Virus record (IMG/VR): IMGVR_UViG_3300013772_000054
Span: 1-20,465 of that record
DNA: 20,465 bases
Reading direction: 5' to 3' (one strand)
From: a virus
Positions within the stretch are counted from its first letter, which is position 1; every line of letters starts with the position of its first letter. The notes below the pieces were generated by a model. That model saw only the letters and a list, made by a program, of their open reading frames with translations. It was not told the DNA's origin and made no database searches. The position numbers and the translations under genes were made by a program. Of the stretch, positions 14,205 through 20,465 are shown piece by piece.

Positions 14205-14606
14205 CTAGGCCGAGAAGTTGTTGGCGTCGAAATGGGTGTCGAGGAATTGACCGATGGCGTTGACGATCTGGCGCATCGTCGTCTGATGATTGATAAACGC
14301 CGTCGAGATTCCGAGCGTGGTCATTTCTGACTGAACCGCCGTTTGGATCGCGTGCGACACGGTGGACCAGAGCGCGTCAAGCGTGATCTGCGGCAACGGA
14401 TGATTCGTCGTGTCGTTGACCACGGTCGTGAGATCGACCGCATCGACCATGCAGATGCCCCAGGCAAACAGCGGCAAGCCGGTCGTCGGACTGCTCGGAA
14501 TGATCGACGTGCTCGATCCGCCAGCGATCTGATCGGTTGCATTGAGTCGAATCGGGTCTGCATCGGTGCCGGTGCCGATGACGGGCGAGATAACGTACTG
14601 CTGCAT
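14205..14606 (-). CDS. Hypothetical phage protein
   Basis: A 133-aa protein starting MQQYVISPVIGTGTDADPIR. The N-terminal half is beta/loop-like (FAWGICMVDAVDLTTVVND) and the C-terminal half is helical (LDALWSTVSHAIQTAVQSEM, MRQIVNAIGQFLDTHFDANNF). Mixed composition suggests a small globular virion protein; similar GTGTDADPIRP starts are common in phage proteins encoded beside tail fibre genes. The start ATG lies 3 nt after the upstream TAA, with GGCGGAT as a weak ribosome site. No family recognised. Confidence 0.75.
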   Translation of the reverse strand: MQQYVISPVIGTGTDADPIRLNATDQIAGGSSTSIIPSSPTTGLPLFAWGICMVDAVDLTTVVNDTTNHPLPQITLDALWSTVSHAIQTAVQSEMTTLGISTAFINHQTTMRQIVNAIGQFLDTHFDANNFSA

Positions 14607-14609
14607 GAT

Positions 14610-14990
14610 TTATCCGCCGGTCCATTGGGTCTTCCAGGTATACGTTATGGAATCCCCGTTGATCAGGTTCAGCGCAGCGAAGGTGCCGCGATTCGCCATA
14701 TTGCCGGTCGTCAGCGCGTCGAACGTGCCCGACTCGGTGATTGCCTGGGTCGAGCCGCTGGAGACGGTTCCGACCACCTGAAGGGTATCGTTGGTCGCGG
14801 TCGTGGTCACACGCGTCGGCGTTCCGACCGCACGCGCATCAGCCGAGGCCGTGCCCAGCGCGGTATCCGTGACCGCCGGCGCGACGACGCCGACCCCGTG
14901 GCCGATCCACTTGGGCACGGTGCCACCAAGGCCGGAGACGAGGTTACTGAAGATTGCGAGGCCCGCGTTGACGACCATCGGATTTGCCAA
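14610..14990 (-). CDS. Virion structural protein, fibre-associated type
   Basis: A 126-aa protein starting at TTG 14990 (MANPMVVNAGLAIFSNLVSGLGG). GGAAGGAG six nt upstream makes this non-ATG start convincing. The pattern is an N-terminal amphipathic helix (GLAIFSNLVSGLGG), PKWIGHGVGVVAPAVTDTALG, repeated Thr-rich strands (TRVTTTATNDTLQVVGTVSS), ITESGTFDA and a final strand NGDSITYTWKTQWTGG. This layout is frequent in small phage proteins near appendage genes, where it is assumed to be a virion or fibre component; its exact function is not known. It is the third gene of the accessory cassette, and its Thr/Ala bias matches the neighbours. Confidence 0.78.
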   Translation of the reverse strand: MANPMVVNAGLAIFSNLVSGLGGTVPKWIGHGVGVVAPAVTDTALGTASADARAVGTPTRVTTTATNDTLQVVGTVSSGSTQAITESGTFDALTTGNMANRGTFAALNLINGDSITYTWKTQWTGG

Positions 14991-14991
14991 C

Positions 14992-15240
14992 TTAGACTCC
15001 TTCCGTCGCTACGACTGGTTCGGTCACGGCCGGCGCATCCCCGACCATCGTGAGGTCCTCGCCGCGCAAGCGCTGGAACTCCGCCGATCCCTCGAATTGC
15101 ACCAGATACACGCCGGTGCCCGCGATCGCTTCAAGCGATGCGACGAACGCTTCCAGTGCGGCAGGAATCTGCGCCTCGGCGTCCTTGCCGGCTGCATCGC
15201 CGGGCGTGTCGCCGTGCACCGTTAATCGCCAGGTTGCCAT
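14992..15240 (-). CDS. Hypothetical small protein
   Basis: An 82-aa protein starting MATWRLTVHGDTPGDAAGKD. The predicted order is strand, Ala-rich helix (AALEAFVASLEAIAG), strand (GVYLVQFEGS) and an acidic, loop-like end. This is a small alpha/beta fold. CAGAAAGGAT upstream of ATG 15240 is an extended ribosome site like those of the capsid genes, so it may be well translated. Its TAA is separated by one base from the TTG of the next gene. I do not recognise it. Confidence 0.72.
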   Translation of the reverse strand: MATWRLTVHGDTPGDAAGKDAEAQIPAALEAFVASLEAIAGTGVYLVQFEGSAEFQRLRGEDLTMVGDAPAVTEPVVATEGV

Positions 15241-15246
15241 ATCGTC

Positions 15247-15492
15247 TTATCCTTTCTGCATCGCGGCTAAGCGCGCCCGCTCGTCAAGCGAGACGTGGCG
15301 CGGATCATTCTGACAGCGCTTGATGTAACGCGGCTTCGGAGGGAACAGTACTCGCCACATCCGCATCGGCGCGTTGCCGGTCGCGAACCCATCCGAGACC
15401 ACGCCAAAATCCACGACGCAGCCACACGCCTGCTCGATCGCGGCGGAGAGCTGGCACCGGCGCGCGCCGGTCGTCGTGGTCATGTCGGACAT
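15247..15492 (-). CDS. Hypothetical Cys-containing small protein
   Basis: An 81-aa protein starting MSDMTTTTGARRCQLSAAIEQ. It has four Cys (C-x8-C-x-C early, one more in IKRCQNDPRH), which is unusual beside the Cys-poor structural neighbours; together with His they could bind a metal, but no standard zinc-finger pattern is clear. The C-terminal half (WRVLFPPKPRYIKRCQNDPRHVS) is basic. ATG follows the MuF stop directly (TGA ATG), with GGGAG five nt upstream. It is the first gene after the head morphogenesis gene. Function unknown. Confidence 0.7.
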   Translation of the reverse strand: MSDMTTTTGARRCQLSAAIEQACGCVVDFGVVSDGFATGNAPMRMWRVLFPPKPRYIKRCQNDPRHVSLDERARLAAMQKG

Positions 15493-16359
15493 TCAGACTC
15501 CCGGAGCGCGCTTCAGCCGAAGGACGCAACGGCACTTCGGGTGCGCTAACGGCCGATCGTGGCCCGATTGAAAGACTTGATCGAGCGGAATCCAGCCCTC
15601 GGCCTCGTTCGGCTCGCACTGGTTCGGGTCGACGAGCTCGTCGTGAACCGTCAGCCAGGACTTCAGCATCGGCACGCCCGCCGCCTGTAATTCTTGAGCG
15701 GCGGCTAAACTCCCCGCGCTGTAGGCGTTCCCGGCTTCGGTCACCGCGATCAGTCGCGCCCGCTCGGCGCTCATCGTCGCGAACGCCTGCCGGAGCTGGC
15801 CGGCGATGGTGTCGTAACTGAGTCCCTGATCGACGCCGTCGGTGACAATCGTGCGGATCTGGGCGCGCGTCGTCTCGTCGATCTGGCGCACTCGATCCGC
15901 GCCGTACCGCGTCAGATAATGCACCGCGCGCGGATTGGCGAGGTCGAACGAGACGCCGACCGTCGCAGTCACGTCGGCTGCCGGAGCCGTCAGCATCGGC
16001 ACACGCGAGACGGTCACGCCCAGGTCAGCCAGCGTCTCCGTGGCACCTGCCAGCAGGGAGGCGGACGCGAGCTCGTCGATCGCGTCGATCAGGAGTGCAT
16101 CGACCATGAGCGCGGCGGTATCGAACGCCCGTTGCCAGTCATTCGTCGACTCAGTCTCGCGAAAGGCGGATCGGAGCCGGGCGAATCCTTCGAGGAACAT
16201 CTGCCCTTGCTGGCGAAATGCCGCCGCTATTTTACGGTCGGCCCGGTCGACGAGATGACCGAGCTTTCGATTGCGAATCAACGGCGCGGCATCGCTCAGA
16301 AAGCGCTCGACGATGGCGAGCGTTGCCGTGGCCGCGGCTCGCCGGTTCTCAGCCAGCAA
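15493..16359 (-). CDS. Phage head morphogenesis protein, MuF/SPP1 gp7-like
   Basis: About 288 aa. The C-terminal third carries the MuF-domain signature: SAERARLIAVTEAGNAYSAG, KSWLTVHDELVD, a Cys (NQCEPNEAEGW), and AHPKCRCVLRL at the end. The N-terminal two thirds are helical. Members are minor head proteins bound to the portal, often injected with the DNA. No ATG or GTG lies near the portal stop. The likeliest start is TTG 16359, overlapping the portal end by 11 nt, or the adjacent CTG 16356; AGG lies about 7 nt upstream. The frame stays open to 16761, but that part is a shadow of the portal gene (Arg-rich). Start uncertain, product call firm. Confidence 0.87.
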   Translation of the reverse strand: MLAENRRAAATATLAIVERFLSDAAPLIRNRKLGHLVDRADRKIAAAFRQQGQMFLEGFARLRSAFRETESTNDWQRAFDTAALMVDALLIDAIDELASASLLAGATETLADLGVTVSRVPMLTAPAADVTATVGVSFDLANPRAVHYLTRYGADRVRQIDETTRAQIRTIVTDGVDQGLSYDTIAGQLRQAFATMSAERARLIAVTEAGNAYSAGSLAAAQELQAAGVPMLKSWLTVHDELVDPNQCEPNEAEGWIPLDQVFQSGHDRPLAHPKCRCVLRLKRAPGV

Positions 16360-18079
16360 GGAGCGCCTGCAAGCTGGCTCGCATCTCCCGGACCGCCTCG
16401 ACCATCGCCGCTTCGTTATTAGCGCGGGCGTCCGCCGCCGTCGGCGCGCCGCCGCCCTTCTCCGCACTGCCGCCCTGCCCCGTCGACGCCAGTCGTCGCG
16501 CGCTGGTCGATGCGGGCTCGACGGGTGGCGCGGGCGGCAGAAGCGGCATACCCTCCTCGGGAGCCAGCCGGTCGAGCATCTGGTCGATGTCGTCTTCGGC
16601 GAGCGCCTGCAAGAGGAGCCGAACCGCGGTCTGCTTGTCGAACGTGCCGGCCGATCCGAATCCGTTGAGCGTGACCGCCGACACGACCGCCTCGACGCGC
16701 TCTTTAGCATCGCGCTCGAGCATCGGCGGGAAGTTGACCTCGACGATCGACGAGCGCTCATCGCCGGTCTCCGGGTTCAGCCCGTAGTCCCACGTTTCCT
16801 CGCCGTCCTGATCGTAGGTCAACGTCCCCTGCACCGTGCCGCCGAGTGCGGCCGCGGACCGTTCGATGGCGAAGGCCAGGATGTCTTTGAAGATGTCCGA
16901 CCAGAGCACCTGACGGTCGCGCATCTTCAATTCGGTCGGCCGGTCGAGCGTCTTGGCGGTCGCGTGAGATCCCACGCTTGCCTCGCCGAAGAACGTTTCA
17001 GGCAATCCCATCGCGCTGGCGACCATGAGCCAAAGTCGGCGGCCTTCGTCGGTGTTCGGTTGCGCGCCGACGGTCTTGATCGGGTTGAGCTGGGTTCCCT
17101 CGCCAGCGATGAACATCGATCCCGTGCCCGGCGGCGGGTTGGTCTCGATAAATGCGTCGCTCGTGGTCCCGATCGTCGTATTCATTTTGGTCTTCGCCGC
17201 GGCAACGCCTTTCGCGCCCCCCTTGGTCGTCATATTCCAAGCGAAGCGGGAGAGCGCGCGCTTGACGGTCGCGTAGTCTTCGAGGTCCGACTTGACCGCG
17301 CGAGCCCAGTCGAGCGCGGCGTAAATCTCTGGCACGCCAAAGCGCATATCGCGCAACCCACCCGTCTTGACGTGATACACCGGAATATCCCAATGGACCG
17401 TCGATGTGCCGATCGTCGCGGGCCGGGTGGCCGGCTGGTAACGCCAGTCGGGATAGTAGGCGATCTCGATGTTGTCACGGGTGATGCCGTTCTGAACGTC
17501 GAGGATGGCCCGGGTGTACTGGCGTTTGTAGTACCACGGCTCCTGACCGTCGTCCGGGTTGGTGATGATCTCGAGGACCTCATCGACCGGGATCGACCGG
17601 ACCCGCACGGTGCCGCTCGCCGGCCGAGTGAAGAAGCAGAAGAACAGATTGCCGGTGACGTGCAATTCCTTTTCACGCGACATGCGCGCTTCGTGGCTGG
17701 TCAGCTCGGATTGGTTCGACTTGTCGGCGAGGAACGCCTGGACGACCAGGTTGATCTCGTCATCGGGCGACCGAATGTCAACGCCCTGCCCCCAGACGTA
17801 ATACGCCTGGACGTTGACGCCTCGCTGGATCAGCGGGTTCTTGAGGTACGACAGCCGCGCGAGGCGGAGGATGCGCTTGAGTCCGTCGCGACTGAAGTCG
17901 CGATCGTTGTACGCGGCCTCGCGGAGCCACATGGCATCTTCGGTCGCAAACTCGAGCTCGGCGATGCGCTCGCTTAGGCCGACCGAGCGGTAGCCGTCAT
18001 CCGACTCGTGGACGCGGCCATTCGTCGGCCAGGGCTGGGGCGCCAGCAGGCCGGTCGAAGATTCGACGTAGTTGGGCAA
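16349..18079 (-). CDS. Portal protein
   Basis: A 576-aa protein beginning at TTG 18079 (MPNYVESSTGLLAPQPW), with GAGG about 6 nt upstream. The main part shows portal-like features: LSYLKNPLIQRGVNVQAYYVWGQGVDI early, an N-terminal clip/stem region with KELHVTGNLFFCFF, PVDEVLEIITNPDD, DIPVYHVKTG, and MVASAMGLPETFFGEAS followed by HATAKTLDRPTELKM. Portal proteins form the dodecameric ring through which DNA is packaged and ejected. The C-terminus (about residues 500-576) is Pro/Ala/Gly-rich and likely flexible. The terminase large subunit lies 11 nt upstream and the MuF protein overlaps its end, the standard order. Confidence 0.93.
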   Translation of the reverse strand: MPNYVESSTGLLAPQPWPTNGRVHESDDGYRSVGLSERIAELEFATEDAMWLREAAYNDRDFSRDGLKRILRLARLSYLKNPLIQRGVNVQAYYVWGQGVDIRSPDDEINLVVQAFLADKSNQSELTSHEARMSREKELHVTGNLFFCFFTRPASGTVRVRSIPVDEVLEIITNPDDGQEPWYYKRQYTRAILDVQNGITRDNIEIAYYPDWRYQPATRPATIGTSTVHWDIPVYHVKTGGLRDMRFGVPEIYAALDWARAVKSDLEDYATVKRALSRFAWNMTTKGGAKGVAAAKTKMNTTIGTTSDAFIETNPPPGTGSMFIAGEGTQLNPIKTVGAQPNTDEGRRLWLMVASAMGLPETFFGEASVGSHATAKTLDRPTELKMRDRQVLWSDIFKDILAFAIERSAAALGGTVQGTLTYDQDGEETWDYGLNPETGDERSSIVEVNFPPMLERDAKERVEAVVSAVTLNGFGSAGTFDKQTAVRLLLQALAEDDIDQMLDRLAPEEGMPLLPPAPPVEPASTSARRLASTGQGGSAEKGGGAPTAADARANNEAAMVEAVREMRASLQALLAG

Positions 18080-18090
18080 GGGGACCTCAG

Positions 18091-19332
18091 CTAATACGGA
18101 GAAATATTCACGTACTCGTCATAGGTGACGACCTCGTCAACCGGGGCCTGGTGCTCGGCACAGTGGACCGCAATGGCGGCGGCGATCACCGCATCCTGAA
18201 TAATCGCGCGGTCATCCCATTGGTACATCAGGCATTCCAACTTCAGCTGGTCGATCCCGTGCCTGAAGCGCCGTTGCTCGTGGGCCAGGACCAGAGAGGT
18301 TATCATCGCCTCTTTAGTCCGGGCGGTCGTGGTCCAGGCGAAGACCGGCACGGCCAGATTCTCGATGACCGGATCGCCCTGGTTATTCGACTCAATGTAG
18401 GTTTCGCCACGATACAACCGGGCCCGCGCCTCGATCGCTCGCTGCTGGACCGGGAACGGCACGCCGAGCATGCGCTCGAAGGCGACGATCTGGTAAACCG
18501 GATCGGTCACGTCGAGCGTAATCCCCACCGTCGCATCGTTGCGTCGGCCAATGTCCCAAGCGGTCACGTAGCGGCGGTTCAGCTCTGGCCCGTGCAGGCC
18601 CTTCCAACCATCCGCGCACGCTTCGACGTCGGCGGTGTTGAAGACCGCCTGGCCGGAGGCGACGAAGTCGCAATCGTATTCCGATGCCCAGCTCGCCGCG
18701 GTATATTTCGGCCGCTCGCGCTCGTACCACGCCTGGTCATAGGTCGGACACTCACGCCAGGGCACAACGTGCCGCGACCATCGGCCACCGTCGATCCCGG
18801 CGTAGAGCTGGTAGAAATGGTTGCCGCGGCCGTCGGGGGTCGAGCAGACCGTGAGTCGTCCGCCGTGGCCCAGGATCGGCGAGACGCCCCGGTAAATCTC
18901 GGCGGCGTATTCCTGGTAAGCGTATTCGTCGAGGTAGACCGAGCGCCCAGCGAAGCCGCGGCCAGTGCTCCGGTTCGCGGGCAGGCTCTTAATCCGCGAT
19001 CCGTTGGCGAAGCCCATCTCGGACTCGTTCGTTTTCGTAAGTTTTGGAACATCGTCGAGGCAATCGGAGATAGCCGCATAGCAGTAGGCTAAGAGATTGG
19101 TTGCCATGTCCCCATTACGGGAGACGAGTAGGATGGTCGAGTCTTTCCGGTAAATCGCTTCGTGAATCGCTTCGAGAGCTATGACCTGGCTAAACCCGAT
19201 CTGCCGCGCTTTCACGATCAGACGCCGTGGCGACCGATCCATCAGGAAGCGGGCCTGAAAGGGATAGGGTCGGAAGGGGATACGCCCGCGCATCGGGTGA
19301 ATCAGCGTCGCCTTCTCGCTCGCCCAGATCAC
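18091..19332 (-). CDS. Terminase large subunit
   Basis: ATPase and nuclease of the packaging motor. From the GTG at 19332 it has 413 aa: RPYPFQARFL, Walker A-like KARQIGFS (41-48), Walker B VYLDE (132-136), then a nuclease domain with Asp260 (TAWDIG), Glu314 (YIESNN) and Asp380 (IIQDAV) as plausible metal-binding acids. The start is uncertain: ATG 19401 has AGGAA upstream but would overlap the small subunit gene by 212 nt; ATG 19293 and ATG 19245 are shorter choices, the last losing the conserved FRPYPFQ segment. Even at 19332 the overlap is 143 nt, much more than usual. The ATPase and nuclease motifs themselves are in one intact frame. Confidence 0.92.
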   Translation of the reverse strand: MIWASEKATLIHPMRGRIPFRPYPFQARFLMDRSPRRLIVKARQIGFSQVIALEAIHEAIYRKDSTILLVSRNGDMATNLLAYCYAAISDCLDDVPKLTKTNESEMGFANGSRIKSLPANRSTGRGFAGRSVYLDEYAYQEYAAEIYRGVSPILGHGGRLTVCSTPDGRGNHFYQLYAGIDGGRWSRHVVPWRECPTYDQAWYERERPKYTAASWASEYDCDFVASGQAVFNTADVEACADGWKGLHGPELNRRYVTAWDIGRRNDATVGITLDVTDPVYQIVAFERMLGVPFPVQQRAIEARARLYRGETYIESNNQGDPVIENLAVPVFAWTTTARTKEAMITSLVLAHEQRRFRHGIDQLKLECLMYQWDDRAIIQDAVIAAAIAVHCAEHQAPVDEVVTYDEYVNISPY

Positions 19333-19813
19333 CGGGCTTGAGGCCAAGAGCCGCGAGGTAGTGGAGCTCGGCGGCTCGGAGCGCGAGAGCGTGGCCGGCA
19401 TAGTCGATCGTTCCTGTCGGGTCGGTGGAGGCGACCTTGACCGGCGCTTCGAGTCCGAGCACCTTGCCGATGCTGTCCTCAGCGGTCTTAATGTTGTTCA
19501 AGAAAGCGGGTTTATTCGGACTCGTGGCACGAGCGGTCTTGAACTCCTGCCAGGCAGCCTGTTGGACGTTCCGGTAGACCGCGACGGATCGTTCTTTCTG
19601 TTCCTGGACCTTGTCGCCCGCGCGCTCCTGCCAGAAGACCTTGAGGCGCGCCAAGTCGCGGTACACGGTCCGCCGATCAATGCCGAGTGCGGCGGCGATC
19701 TCGGTATCGTGCGCTCCCTGGAGGTGGAGCGTTTCAACTTTGGTCAGGCGGTCGAGGATGATGGGATCGCTACGCCAGGGGGGACTCGGATTCCTTGTCG
19801 GCACGAATGACAA
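19190..19813 (-). CDS. Terminase small subunit
   Basis: A 207-aa protein with an N-terminal helix-turn-helix (DTEIAAALGIDRRTVYRDLARLK, residues 36-58), a long helical central region (WQERAGDKVQEQKERSVAVYR, then NIKTAEDSIGKVLGL) and a loose C-terminus. This is the build of small terminase subunits, which recognise the packaging site and load the large subunit. The start is TTG 19813 or GTG 19804; neither has a strong ribosome site. The last 45 or so residues (after LKPGDLGERE) lie over the start of the large subunit gene and look non-conserved. The upstream control region and the activator-like gene fit the start of a late operon. Confidence 0.85.
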   Translation of the reverse strand: MSFVPTRNPSPPWRSDPIILDRLTKVETLHLQGAHDTEIAAALGIDRRTVYRDLARLKVFWQERAGDKVQEQKERSVAVYRNVQQAAWQEFKTARATSPNKPAFLNNIKTAEDSIGKVLGLEAPVKVASTDPTGTIDYAGHALALRAAELHYLAALGLKPGDLGEREGDADSPDARAYPLPTLSLSGPLPDGSVATASDRESAADRV

Positions 19814-19859
19814 CCCATGTGGGACACAATCGACGATGCGTTCAAGATGTCCAGCCTAC

Positions 19860-19888
19860 ACCGTAAACCCTCTTGACACGCGAGTCAA
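19860..19888 (-). promoter_or_regulatory. Candidate late promoter
   Basis: On the minus strand TTGACT (19888-19883) and TACGGT (19865-19860) are 17 bp apart, an ideal spacing. The -35 matches five of six consensus bases and the -10 three of six. Transcription would start near 19853, about 40-50 nt before the small terminase gene. The -35 lies inside a palindrome, so regulation there is likely. Weak -10; an activator may be needed. Confidence 0.4.
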
Positions 19889-19889
19889 G
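19872..19889. promoter_or_regulatory. 18-bp near-perfect palindrome, probable operator
   Basis: CTTGACACGCGAGTCAAG reads the same on both strands except for one central pair. Such dyads are typical binding sites of dimeric helix-turn-helix regulators. It overlaps the candidate promoter -35 and spacer. Confidence 0.6.
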
Positions 19890-19915
19890 GTCAAAACTGT
19901 CAAAACTGTCAAACT
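19890..19915. repeat. Three 8-9 bp direct repeats (GTCAAAACT)
   Basis: GTCAAAACT at 19890-19898 and 19899-19907 and GTCAAACT at 19908-19915 lie head to tail, directly beside the palindrome, which itself ends with GTCAAG. The shared GTCAA core suggests a multi-site binding region for a single protein. Confidence 0.7.
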
Positions 19916-19921
19916 CCCTAT

Positions 19922-20428
19922 TTACCGCCACAAATCGTCGATCAACCGATGTAGTCCATCCCGGATGCGTCGATTCAGCGTCGACTCGGAGATCCCCAGT
20001 TGGCTCGCCGCGATCGGAATATCATAATTCCGTCCATAGACCCACCAGAGCGGATAGTACCAGTCCGCCCGGTCATGCTGCAACGCGGCGACCGCCTGAG
20101 TGACCTCGATCCGCGTGACCATCCGGCCGTTGATCGGCAGGCCCACGGCAGAGGATCCCTCGCGCGAGGTCGTCCTATCCGCGAACGCATCCGGGCTCGA
20201 CCAGAGCAGATTGAGGACGTACATCACCGCTTTGCGGTTCGGAGCGGTCCGGTGGCCGGCGTGCGGATCCGCGTCCACGCCCAGCGGATAGCGCCGGGCG
20301 GGCGCTTGCGGCTGCTCGTTCTGGCGATACGGAGCGCGCTGGGCGATCAACTCGCGTTCGGCGCGGGTCAATGGCGGATGCGTTTCCTCGTAGGCGTCGA
20401 TCCGCCGCCTGATCTGGGATGGGTCCAT
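19922..20428 (-). CDS. HTH protein, probable late transcription regulator
   Basis: A 168-aa protein, MDPSQIRRRIDAYEETHPPLT... The C-terminus has a clear helix-turn-helix resembling sigma region 4 (IPIAASQLGISESTLNRRIRDGLHRLIDDLW). The middle with ADWYYPLWWVYGRNY is rich in aromatics. The gene ends 108 bp before the small terminase gene, the place occupied by ArpU- or RinA-type late activators in Gram-positive phages. The repeats and palindrome in between are plausible targets. The start ATG follows the previous TAG with no gap and has GGAA just upstream. The residues do not let me assign the exact family; a packaging accessory role is the main alternative. Confidence 0.72.
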   Translation of the reverse strand: MDPSQIRRRIDAYEETHPPLTRAERELIAQRAPYRQNEQPQAPARRYPLGVDADPHAGHRTAPNRKAVMYVLNLLWSSPDAFADRTTSREGSSAVGLPINGRMVTRIEVTQAVAALQHDRADWYYPLWWVYGRNYDIPIAASQLGISESTLNRRIRDGLHRLIDDLWR

Positions 20429-20465
20429 CTACGTTCCGATCCGCGACAGCAGGTACATGAGTGCG
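20429..20465 (-). CDS. C-terminal end of an upstream gene (partial)
   Basis: The frame ending TAG at 20431-20429 reads ALMYLLSRIGT before the stop, running off the right edge. The TAG abuts the next ATG exactly, as in other junctions here. Only 11 residues are visible, so no function can be given. Confidence 0.4.
   Translation of the reverse strand, partial: ALMYLLSRIGT

Noticed and set aside
16360-16761. Upstream extension of the MuF frame
   Set aside because: Arg/Ser-rich shadow of the portal gene with no family similarity.
16271-17977. 568-aa open frame on the plus strand
   Set aside because: Fully antisense to portal and MuF genes, which have clear domain signatures. Long open antisense frames are common in GC-rich coding DNA; the product is Arg/Asp/Val-rich with no domain.
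18151-19092. 313-aa plus-strand frame
   Set aside because: Antisense to the terminase large subunit with its ATPase and nuclease motifs.
1-20465. Myovirus or integrated-prophage markers
   Set aside because: No sheath, baseplate wedge, integrase, attachment site or tRNA could be found; the window alone does not show whether it is integrated.

Overview
This window is the structural (late) half of a tailed double-stranded DNA phage or prophage. The order terminase, portal, head proteins, connectors, tail tube, tail chaperones and tape measure is that of a siphovirus. No sheath or baseplate-wedge gene is visible, and no integrase, lysis, replication or tRNA gene lies in the window. The DNA is GC-rich. 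Several genes carry a Shine-Dalgarno extended to TAGAAAGGA, which pairs with a 16S tail ending CCUCCUUUCU. That tail is typical of many Gram-positive and some other phyla and not of Proteobacteria, so the host is probably not a proteobacterium; it cannot be named from this sequence. Only one gene lies on the plus strand.

Reading in the direction of transcription (right to left): 20465-19922 holds the last codons of an upstream gene and a 168-aa helix-turn-helix protein placed like phage late-gene activators. 19921-19814 is a control region with an 18-bp near-perfect palindrome, three 8-9 bp direct repeats and a possible promoter. 19813-15493 carries the terminase small and large subunits, portal and a MuF-type head morphogenesis protein. 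15492-9970 is an unusual accessory cassette of nine genes. It includes a jelly-roll-like protein and a 746-aa protein built from about 24 copies of an 18-residue repeat around a LamG-like domain, ending in five 9-residue repeats. 9845-6787 holds a prohead protease/scaffold, a DUF2190 capsid cement protein, the major capsid protein and a 51-aa microprotein. 6783-4781 holds the head-tail connectors. 4753-632 holds the tail tube, the overlapping tail assembly chaperone frames (with a candidate +1 frameshift site) and a TP901-type tape measure protein of 1052 aa, implying a tail near 150-160 nm. 358-1 is the start of the next tail gene.

Genes are tightly packed, often with 1-4 bp stop/start overlaps, which suggests translational coupling. 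Two convincing intrinsic terminators interrupt the operon just upstream of the protease/scaffold gene and of the major capsid gene, with almost no room for a new promoter after them. Partial readthrough or antitermination is the likely reason, perhaps to set protein ratios.

The plus-strand exception is a 77-aa DUF4177-like gene at 402-635, convergent with the tape measure gene. The most interesting element is the lectin-like 18-residue-repeat protein and its cassette, which sits inside the head module where tail fibres are not normally encoded.
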